From Rhizobium sp. WSM4643 (GTDB lineage Bacteria; Pseudomonadota; Alphaproteobacteria; Rhizobiales; Rhizobiaceae), in NCBI RefSeq assembly GCF_025152745.1, contig NZ_CP104040.1, positions 1,426,001-1,490,000 on the forward strand: DNA of 64,000 bases, read 5' to 3'. Each line of letters opens with the position of its first letter. The first letter of the stretch is position 1. Positions 56,969 through 64,000 of the stretch are shown in pieces. A program made the position numbers and the translations under genes. A model generated the notes under the pieces. It worked only from the letters and a program-made list of their open reading frames with translations. It made no database searches and had not been told where the DNA came from.

Positions 56969-58153
56969 TCAAGTCCGTTTTCGAATGAACATCAGTCTGA
57001 TGCCGGAAAGTAGGGCGTAGAGACCGAAGAAAGCGGCAATCGCCCAGGCAAAACCGTTATTTCCAGCGACATCGATCGCCGCGCCGATCGCCTGCGGCCC
57101 GGCTACGGTTCCCATCGCATAACAGAAGACGAAGGCAGCATTGGCCGCCGCAAGATCGGAACCCGTCAACCGCGAGCCGAGATGGCTGAGGCCGACCGTA
57201 TAGAGGCCTGAGACGCAGCCGCCCCAGAAAAGCAGGAGCCCGGCCATCAGCAGCCAATTGTCGAGCAGTAGCGGCAACATCATCGAGCCGATGAAGCCCA
57301 TCAGCGCCATGCCGGCCAGAAGCGGCCGCTTATCGGCGATGCGGTCGGAAAGCAGGCCGAGCGGGATCTGAAAGATGACGTTGCCGACGCCCATCATGGT
57401 GAGCAGCAGTGCGGCCTGCGATTCGGTGAAATGGGCGCGCACGGCAAAGATCGGGAAAAGCGACAGCCCGCCCGCTTCGACCGCGCCGAAAATGAAGACC
57501 GCCGCCGTCGCCGTCGGCACCAGGAAGACGTAGCGCATGAAATGCAGCTCCGGTTTTTCCTCGAGCACCGGGCTCTCGTCGCGGGCGATGAAGATCGGGA
57601 TGGCCGCCAGCAGGATGGCGGCGGCGCCGATCAGGAAGGGAAAGATGCCCTCGCTGCCGAGGATGGAAAAGAGCAATGGTCCGGCCGCGAAGCCAAGGGA
57701 AAGCACCGTCGCATAGATGCCGAGCACGAAACCGCGTTTGGACGGCGGCGAAGCGGCGTTGATCCAGAATTCGGAGAGGATGAAGAGCGTCGTCGTCGCG
57801 CCATGGAAGGCGAAACGCAGCGGAAACCACATCCAGAAATCTTGGGCGTAATAGAAACCGAGCGCGCTCAGCGCCGAAATCAGCACGGCCCAGAGCATTG
57901 TCGGCGCCACGCCGTATTTATGGGCAAGCTTGGTGGTGATCGGTGCGGCGGCCATCGCCGCGACGCCAGCCATCGCCGTGTTGAGCCCGATCAGGGTGGA
58001 TGAGATGCCGCGTTTTTCGAGGATGATGCTGAGGAGGGGCAGACCGAGGCCGATTGCTATGCCGACGGCTGATATGGACGAGATGGCTGCCACCAGAGAA
58101 GGCCAATGGATTTCTTCGACATCGCCCGGTGTGCCGTTTCTCGGCTGAGACAT
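56969..58153 (-). CDS. MFS transporter
   Basis: A 394-residue membrane protein with twelve predicted helices of the major facilitator superfamily. The loop between helices 2 and 3 ([16 protein letters not shown]) and the duplicated region around [14 protein letters not shown] carry the family motif pattern. Substrate cannot be read from sequence; an efflux role is plausible. It lies upstream of rpmG on the same strand, 91 bases apart, probably as a separate unit. Confidence 0.85.
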   Translation of the reverse strand: MSQPRNGTPGDVEEIHWPSLVAAISSISAVGIAIGLGLPLLSIILEKRGISSTLIGLNTAMAGVAAMAAAPITTKLAHKYGVAPTMLWAVLISALSALGFYYAQDFWMWFPLRFAFHGATTTLFILSEFWINAASPPSKRGFVLGIYATVLSLGFAAGPLLFSILGSEGIFPFLIGAAAILLAAIPIFIARDESPVLEEKPELHFMRYVFLVPTATAAVFIFGAVEAGGLSLFPIFAVRAHFTESQAALLLTMMGVGNVIFQIPLGLLSDRIADKRPLLAGMALMGFIGSMMLPLLLDNWLLMAGLLLFWGGCVSGLYTVGLSHLGSRLTGSDLAAANAAFVFCYAMGTVAGPQAIGAAIDVAGNNGFAWAIAAFFGLYALLSGIRLMFIRKRT

Positions 58154-58402
58154 TTATGCATCCTTAGAAAGCTGTGCGAGCGAATCGGCCGGTCACCTCG
58201 CATAGAAAGACACAGGCGTGCCAAATCCAGGTGACGGACAGCGTTTCGCAGTATTTCCGATGTGAGTGACCACCTGCGGAATGTAAAGCCTGTTCAGACA
58301 AGAAAAGCTTACCATGTCAAGTCGTTGAGGATCGCCGGCTACCCCGGTGGGTCGGTGGAGGGCTGGCACTACACGTTAAATATGTCTGGAAGGTGAAGGC
58401 GC

Positions 58403-58855
58403 TCAATCAGGCCGTTCGGGAATGTCATAATCGTCCGGGCCATCACTCTCGCCACCGAAGCCGTGCATGCGCAGCGCCCATTGCAGGCCGATGACCCCGC
58501 CCTTGATCGGCTGGATCGAGGCGAGCGCGGTGATGACGGTGATCGGCGCCCAGATGGCAAGATGGACCCAGACCGGTAGCACGAAGGTCATGTCGGTCAG
58601 CATATAGCCGCCGACCACGACGTGTCCGAGGACGAGGATGACGATATAGGGCGGCAGGTCGTCCGCGCGCTGGTGATGCATCGCCTCGCCGCAGGCCGCG
58701 CAATGATCAACCGACTTCAGGAAGGCGCGAAAGAGTTTGCCGCTGCCGCAGGCCGGGCAACGATTCATCAGCCCGCGCATGATGGAGCGCCCAACTGGGC
58801 GCTCGACCTCGGGCGTGTCCCCGTAGCGGAGGGCCGGATCGGTCGGTGTGCTCAT
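58403..58855 (-). CDS. DUF983 membrane protein
   Basis: A 150-residue protein with a zinc-ribbon-like N-terminus (NRCPACGSGKLFRAFLKSVDHCAACGEAMHH) and two transmembrane helices, the DUF983 pattern. The ATG at 58855 follows GAGGAA. Relatives are of unknown function and often lie next to rnr, as here (20 bases after it). Confidence 0.85.
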   Translation of the reverse strand: MSTPTDPALRYGDTPEVERPVGRSIMRGLMNRCPACGSGKLFRAFLKSVDHCAACGEAMHHQRADDLPPYIVILVLGHVVVGGYMLTDMTFVLPVWVHLAIWAPITVITALASIQPIKGGVIGLQWALRMHGFGGESDGPDDYDIPERPD

Positions 58856-58874
58856 CGCATGTTCCTCTTCGGAT

Positions 58875-61247
58875 CTAGTGCCGTCCGCGTGGCGGCCTTG
58901 TTCCAGGCTTCTTGCGGACCTGGCCCCTGTCGCGGCGACCTGCCTTGTGGAAGGAGCGCACTGCCGCCGGCATCTCGCGGCCCTCGCTGACCATTTCGAA
59001 GCGCAGCGCGCCGGCAAGCGGGATCGCTTCGGCAAGTTTCACAGTGACGCTGTCGCCCAAGCGATAGCCGAGCCCCGTTCGTTCACCCGAGAGCGCTTGA
59101 TGTGCCTCGTCGTAAATGAAGTAATCGGTGCCGAGCGTAGATATGGGGACGAAACCGTCGGCACCATAGTCCGGCAGGGCGACAAAAAGCCCCGATTTTG
59201 TCACGCCCGAGACCCGTCCGGCAAATTCCTCGCCGACCCGGCCGCTGAGGTGATGGGCGATCAGCCGATCGACCGTCTCGCGCTCGGCTGCCATGGCTCG
59301 GCGCTCGAAGGTCGAGATTTCGGCGGCGATATCGTCGAGCGCCGCCTCTTCGTCGGGCGTGATGCCGCCTTCGCCGAAGCCGAGCGAGCCGACGAGGGCG
59401 CGATGCACGATGAGGTCGGCATAACGGCGGATCGGCGAGGTGAAGTGGGCGTATTTCATCAGGTTGAGGCCGAAATGGCCAATATTCTCCGGACCGTAGA
59501 TCGCCTGGCTCTGCGAACGCAGCACCATCTCGCTCACCATGGTCTGATGCGGCGTGCCATCCGCCTTCGCCAGGATGCCGTTGAAGTTGTTGGCGCGCAT
59601 GTTGCCGCCCTTGGCAAGCGAGATTCCCAGCGTGGCCAGAAACTCCCGCAGGATCTCCTGCTTGGCAAGCGTCGGGCCGTCATGAATGCGGTAGATCAGC
59701 GGTTGGCGTTTCTTTTCCAGGGTCTCGGCCGCGCAAACGTTCGCCTGGATCATCATCTCTTCGATCAGCTTATGCGCGTCGAGCCGTGGCGGCACGACGA
59801 CCCGGTCGACCGTGCCGTCGGGCTTCAGCAGGATCTTGCGCTCCGGCATGTCGAGTTCCAGCGGCTGGCGCCGGTCGCGTCCGCGCTTCATCACCTCATA
59901 GGCGTGCCAGAGCGGCTTCAGGATCGGCTCGAGCATCGGTCCGGTCTGATCGTCCGGTTTGCCGTCGATCGCCGCCTGCGCCTGCTGGTAGGACAGCTTG
60001 GCCGCGCTCTTCATCATGATGCGATGAAAGATGTGGCCGATCTTGCGGCCTTCGCCGGAAAAGCTCATGCGCACGGCGAGCGCCGGGCGGTCGACGCCCT
60101 CTTTCAGCGAGCAGAGATCGTTGGAGATGCGCTCGGGCAGCATCGGCACGACACGATCGGGGAAATAGACAGAGTTGCCGCGCTTCAGCGCCTCGCGGTC
60201 GAGCGGCGAATTCGGGCGGACATACCAGGAGACGTCGGCAATCGCGACGGTGACGATGACGCCGCCGGGATTGTCGGGCGAGGGATCGAGTTCGGCATAA
60301 ACCGCGTCGTCATGGTCCTTGGCATCGGCCGGGTCGATGGTGATCAGCGGCACGTCGCGCCAGTCCTCGCGATGCGACATGGTGGCGGGCTTTGCGGCCT
60401 CCGCCTCGGCGATGACGGCAGGCGGGAAGACATGCGGGATGCCGTGCGCATGGATGGCGATCATCGAGATCGCCTTTTCCGAACCGACGGAACCGACGAT
60501 GGAAAGCACCTTGGCGCGCGGCAGGCCGAAACGGCCGAGACGGGCGATTTCGACTTCGACCAGATCGCCGTCCGTGGCGCCGCCGGTGAAATCGGGATCG
60601 ATCACCATCTCCTCGCCGCGCCGTTCGATCGGCAGCAGCCGCCCGCCGCCGCCCGGCGCAGTGCGGAAAACGCCCATCGAGGCGCCGCGGCGCCTGTCGA
60701 TCACCTTGATGATCCGTGCCGTATAGGCCGGCCCACCGCGATCGACAGCCGGGAAGATCTTCGCCAGGATGCGATCGCCGAGGCCTGCGACCGGCGCCTT
60801 ACCCTTGCCCTGGCGGCCTGCCGGCGATTGCTGGCGGATGGCGACGGCGGGTGCCACGCCCTGGTCCTCCGGCCACTCTGCCGGCCGGCCGATCAGATCG
60901 CCGTCCTTGTCGCGCGTCGTGATGTCGAGAACGGTGACGGGCGGCAGCGCACCGGGCCGGATCAGCGACTTGCGGTTCTTCTGCAGCATGCCTTCCTGCT
61001 CGAGCTCCTGCAGCATCTGCTTGAGCTCGACGCGGCTATCGCCTTTCAGGCCGAACGCCTTGGCGAGTTCACGCTTGGACGCTTTCTGCGGATGATCGGC
61101 GATGAAGCGCAGGATCACCTCGCGCGAAGGCAGCGCGCCGTGGACGATGTTCAGCGGCTCGACGGCGGGAGCATCCTTGCCGGCGCGGCCGGTCTTGCCC
61201 GGGCGCTTGCCCGCAGGGTTCGTTCTCTCGCGCGGTATTCTGCTCAC
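58875..61247 (-). CDS. rnr: Ribonuclease R
   Basis: A 790-residue processive 3'-5' exoribonuclease that degrades structured RNA. The order is a helix-turn-helix-like N-terminus, cold-shock OB folds, the RNB catalytic domain with DPADAKDHDDAVYAE, and a C-terminal S1 domain (GRVSGVTKSGLFVALPDYGADGFV) with a basic tail. The start is GTG, one base after the topA stop, so translation is coupled to topA. Confidence 0.95.
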   Translation of the reverse strand: MSRIPRERTNPAGKRPGKTGRAGKDAPAVEPLNIVHGALPSREVILRFIADHPQKASKRELAKAFGLKGDSRVELKQMLQELEQEGMLQKNRKSLIRPGALPPVTVLDITTRDKDGDLIGRPAEWPEDQGVAPAVAIRQQSPAGRQGKGKAPVAGLGDRILAKIFPAVDRGGPAYTARIIKVIDRRRGASMGVFRTAPGGGGRLLPIERRGEEMVIDPDFTGGATDGDLVEVEIARLGRFGLPRAKVLSIVGSVGSEKAISMIAIHAHGIPHVFPPAVIAEAEAAKPATMSHREDWRDVPLITIDPADAKDHDDAVYAELDPSPDNPGGVIVTVAIADVSWYVRPNSPLDREALKRGNSVYFPDRVVPMLPERISNDLCSLKEGVDRPALAVRMSFSGEGRKIGHIFHRIMMKSAAKLSYQQAQAAIDGKPDDQTGPMLEPILKPLWHAYEVMKRGRDRRQPLELDMPERKILLKPDGTVDRVVVPPRLDAHKLIEEMMIQANVCAAETLEKKRQPLIYRIHDGPTLAKQEILREFLATLGISLAKGGNMRANNFNGILAKADGTPHQTMVSEMVLRSQSQAIYGPENIGHFGLNLMKYAHFTSPIRRYADLIVHRALVGSLGFGEGGITPDEEAALDDIAAEISTFERRAMAAERETVDRLIAHHLSGRVGEEFAGRVSGVTKSGLFVALPDYGADGFVPISTLGTDYFIYDEAHQALSGERTGLGYRLGDSVTVKLAEAIPLAGALRFEMVSEGREMPAAVRSFHKAGRRDRGQVRKKPGTRPPRGRH

Positions 61248-61248
61248 G

Positions 61249-63903
61249 TCAGCCCTTTTTCGATTTCGCGGGCGCTTTCGCCTTCGTTATCTTCGGTTTG
61301 GCGGCCGTCTTGGTGCTCTTGGCTTCGGCGGCTGCGGCCTTTGGCTTGGCTTTCGCCTTGGCCGCCTTGCCCGCAGGGGCCTTGCCGGCCTTCTCGGCGA
61401 TCAGCGCAAGCGCCTCTTCGACGGTGATCGCCTGCGGATCCTTGCCCTTCGGCAGCGTGGCGTTGACCTTGCCCCAGTTGACATAGGGGCCGTACTTACC
61501 GTCGCGAACGGTGATGGCGCCGCCACCAGGATGATCGCCGAGCGTCTTCAGCGCTGCCGGTGTCCCGCGCGAACCTCGGCCCGGGGCCTGGTTCGCCTTT
61601 TCGGCGATAACAGTCACGGCACGGTTGAGACCGACCGAAAACACGTCTTCGACGGTTTCCAGATTGGCATAGGAACCGTCATGCAGGAGGAACGGTCCGT
61701 AGCGGCCGATGCCCGACGAGATCATCTTGCCCGATTCAGGATGTTTGCCGATATCGCGCGGCAGCGAGATCAGCGCCATCGCTTTTTCATAATCGATGTC
61801 CTCAGGCTTCCAGCCCTTCGGCAGCGAAGCGCGTTTGGCTTCCTTGCCGTCGCCGCGCTGGATATAGGGGCCGAAGCGGCCGGAACGCAGCGTCAGCTCC
61901 TCGCCGGTCGTCGGATCGGTGCCGAGGTTCTTCGGCTCGTTGAGCGCAGCACCGTCCGCTTCTCCGCCGTTTTCGGAGGAGAGTTGGCGGGTGTAGTTGC
62001 AGTCCGGATAGTTCGAGCAGCCGACGAAGGCACCGTATTTGCCGAGCTTCAGCGACAGGTTGCCGGTGCCGCAGACTTGACAGATGCGCGGATCGCTACC
62101 GTCCTCCCGTTTCGGGAAGACGAGCGGTGCCAGCGCCTCGTTCAGCGAATCGAGCACATTGGTGACACGCAGTTCTTTGGTGTCCTCGATCTGGGCGAAG
62201 AAATCCTTCCAGAAATCGCGCAGCACCTGCTTCCAGTTCAACTCGCCGGCGGAAATCCGGTCAAGCTTCTCTTCGAGATCGGCGGTGAAGTCGTATTCGA
62301 CGTATTTGGTGAAGAAGCTCTCGAGGAAAGCCGTCACCAGCCGGCCCTTGGCCTGCGGGATCAGCTTGCGTTTGTCGATCGTTACATAGTCGCGGTCGCG
62401 CAGCGTCGCGAGCGTCGCGGCATAGGTGGAGGGGCGGCCGATGCCGAGCTCTTCCATCTTCTTGATCAGCGAGGCTTCCGAATAGCGCGGCGGCGGTTCG
62501 GTGAAATGCTGCGTCGAATTGATCTTCTGCCTGGCGAGCGCCTCGCGCGCATTGATCTCCGGCAGGCGGCCATCCTCCTCGCCGTCATCGCTCTGTTCGC
62601 CATCCTCTTTCTGGTCGGTATAGGCGGCGATGAAGCCGTCGAAGCGGATGACCGAACCGACGGCGCGAAGCCCCGCCTTCTCGCCCTTGTTGTCGGCGGT
62701 GATTTCAGCCGTCGTGCGCTCGATCTCGGCCGATGCCATCTGGCTGGCGATGCCGCGCTTCCAGATCAGCTCGTAGAGCCGGATCTGGTCGGCATCGAGG
62801 AATTTGCGTACGCGGTCGGGCGAACGATAGAAATCGGTCGGCCGGATCGCCTCGTGCGCCTCCTGGGCGTTCTTCGCCTTGGTCGAGTAGAGGCGCGGCT
62901 TTTCCGGCATGTAGCGCTCGCCGAACTGGTCGACGATGGCGCTACGCGCAGCATCGATCGCCTCGGGCGCCATCTGCACGCCGTCGGTTCGCATATAGGT
63001 GATGAGACCAACCGTCTCGCCGCCGATATCGACGCCCTCATAGAGCCTTTGCGCGATCTGCATGGTGCGCGAAGCGGAGAAGCCGAGATTGGAGGAGGCG
63101 GCCTGCTGCAGCGTCGAGGTCGTAAACGGCGGTCCCGGGTTGCGCTTGACCGGTTTCGCCTCGACCGTGTCGACCACATAGCTCGCACCTTCGAGCAATG
63201 CCTTCAGCCGGCCGGCATCTTCGCCGTTGCCGATTGCGCGCGGCTGCAGCCGTTTGCCGCTCGCCGAAACCAGTCTTGCCTCGAACTCGTCGCCGCGCGG
63301 CGTCTTCAGCAGCGCCGAGATGTTCCAGTACTCTTCCGAAATGAAGCGCTCGATCTCGGATTCGCGGTCGCAGACCAGGCGAAGCGCCACTGACTGAACG
63401 CGGCCGGCCGAACGCGCGCCGGGCAGCTTGCGCCACAGCACCGGCGAGAGATTGAAGCCGACGAGATAGTCGAGCGCGCGGCGCGCGAGATAGGCATCGA
63501 CCAGCGGCACGTCGATGTCGCGCGGATCGGCCATCGCGTCGAGCACCGCTTTCTTGGTGATCGCATTGAAGACGACGCGCTTGACCGGCTTGCCGGTCAG
63601 CACCCGCTTCTTGTTCAGCATGTCGAGAACGTGCCAGGAAATCGCTTCGCCTTCGCGATCCGGGTCGGTCGCGAGAAACAGGCCATCGGCGGACTTCACC
63701 GCGTCGGCGATGTCCTTCATCCGCTTGGCGGAGGCGCTATCGACCTCCCAAAGCATTTCGAAATCCTGATCAGGAAGCACTGAGCCGTCCTTGGCAGGCA
63801 GATCGCGCACATGGCCGAAGGAGGCGAGCACTTTGTATCCGGGACCCAGATACTTATTGATCGTCTTGGCCTTGGCAGGCGATTCCACCACTACAACATT
63901 CAT
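61249..63903 (-). CDS. topA: DNA topoisomerase I
   Basis: An 884-residue type IA topoisomerase that relaxes negative supercoils. The Toprim start is MNVVVVESPAKAKTINKYLG with DPDREGEAISWHV, and the active site is Tyr303 in ITYMRTDG. One four-cysteine zinc motif (CQVCGTGN with FVGCSNYPDC) is followed by repeat-type C-terminal modules (PYVNWGKVNATLPKGKDPQAI) and a very basic Lys/Ala tail. The start is ATG 63903; an extension to 63957 is not needed. rnr follows with one base between. Confidence 0.96.
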   Translation of the reverse strand: MNVVVVESPAKAKTINKYLGPGYKVLASFGHVRDLPAKDGSVLPDQDFEMLWEVDSASAKRMKDIADAVKSADGLFLATDPDREGEAISWHVLDMLNKKRVLTGKPVKRVVFNAITKKAVLDAMADPRDIDVPLVDAYLARRALDYLVGFNLSPVLWRKLPGARSAGRVQSVALRLVCDRESEIERFISEEYWNISALLKTPRGDEFEARLVSASGKRLQPRAIGNGEDAGRLKALLEGASYVVDTVEAKPVKRNPGPPFTTSTLQQAASSNLGFSASRTMQIAQRLYEGVDIGGETVGLITYMRTDGVQMAPEAIDAARSAIVDQFGERYMPEKPRLYSTKAKNAQEAHEAIRPTDFYRSPDRVRKFLDADQIRLYELIWKRGIASQMASAEIERTTAEITADNKGEKAGLRAVGSVIRFDGFIAAYTDQKEDGEQSDDGEEDGRLPEINAREALARQKINSTQHFTEPPPRYSEASLIKKMEELGIGRPSTYAATLATLRDRDYVTIDKRKLIPQAKGRLVTAFLESFFTKYVEYDFTADLEEKLDRISAGELNWKQVLRDFWKDFFAQIEDTKELRVTNVLDSLNEALAPLVFPKREDGSDPRICQVCGTGNLSLKLGKYGAFVGCSNYPDCNYTRQLSSENGGEADGAALNEPKNLGTDPTTGEELTLRSGRFGPYIQRGDGKEAKRASLPKGWKPEDIDYEKAMALISLPRDIGKHPESGKMISSGIGRYGPFLLHDGSYANLETVEDVFSVGLNRAVTVIAEKANQAPGRGSRGTPAALKTLGDHPGGGAITVRDGKYGPYVNWGKVNATLPKGKDPQAITVEEALALIAEKAGKAPAGKAAKAKAKPKAAAAEAKSTKTAAKPKITKAKAPAKSKKG

Positions 63904-64000
63904 GATGATTCTCTTAAAAGGAAACGACGCCAGCGTTGAAGCCAGCGCGACACACACCGCAACATGGATATCGGCCCTCCGACATGGACAGGGAAATCGC

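Noticed and set aside
58848..61427. 859-codon forward frame opposite rnr
   Set aside because: Antisense shadow of a clear RNase R gene, with Arg/Ala/Gly-rich low-complexity product.
61102..63393. 763-codon forward frame opposite topA
   Set aside because: Antisense shadow of topoisomerase I; no domain and no ribosome site.

Overview
The window is chromosomal DNA of a Rhizobium-like alphaproteobacterium, probably the R. etli / R. leguminosarum group. The evidence is high GC content, the order clpP-clpX-lon-hup followed by tRNA genes, a 14-subunit nuo operon and birA-rnj-mce-DUF1467-proS-lolCD-dnaE, a divK-pleD pair, and rhizobial palindromic repeats between genes. It is mostly core genome with small accessory insertions. 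No rRNA, CRISPR array, prophage or complete transposon was seen.

Layout. 1-8 kb: a secreted protein, a CoA-binding protein, a homocysteine-forming sulfhydrylase, a cupin, two cyclic-di-GMP proteins and a cytochrome P450. 8-14 kb: the protein quality-control block clpP, clpX, lon, hup, with candidate heat-shock promoters before clpP and lon. 14-20 kb: a secreted phytase-like esterase behind a near-perfect PHO box, an aldo/keto reductase, a cupin, a methyltransferase, a glutathione peroxidase and two unknowns. 20.4-21.2 kb: tRNA-Val(UAC) and two tRNA-Asp(GUC). 21.4-38.1 kb: nuoA-N for respiratory complex I, interrupted by a decayed S23-type element between nuoC and nuoD and carrying two extra genes. 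38-45 kb: birA, rnj, mce, DUF1467, a candidate sRNA, proS and lolCD. 45-53 kb: a candidate DNA-damage (SOS) cluster with three GAAC-N7-GAAC LexA-type boxes, located ahead of a DUF5680 gene, a 28-residue membrane peptide and dinB, with dnaE and an L,D-transpeptidase between them. 53-64 kb: HAD hydrolase, DUF3572, divK, pleD, a candidate structured RNA, rpmG, an MFS transporter, DUF983, rnr and topA.

The most interesting item is the SOS cluster. A 28-residue single-helix peptide with a strong ribosome site sits behind a LexA-type box, which recalls the SOS-induced division inhibitor SidA of Caulobacter (29 residues). Next are the S23 element with mirrored heptamer repeats inside the nuo operon, a direct repeat of the tRNA-Val 3' end that brackets one secreted-protein gene, and two candidate small RNAs. 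All assignments come from reading the sequence. No database search was run.
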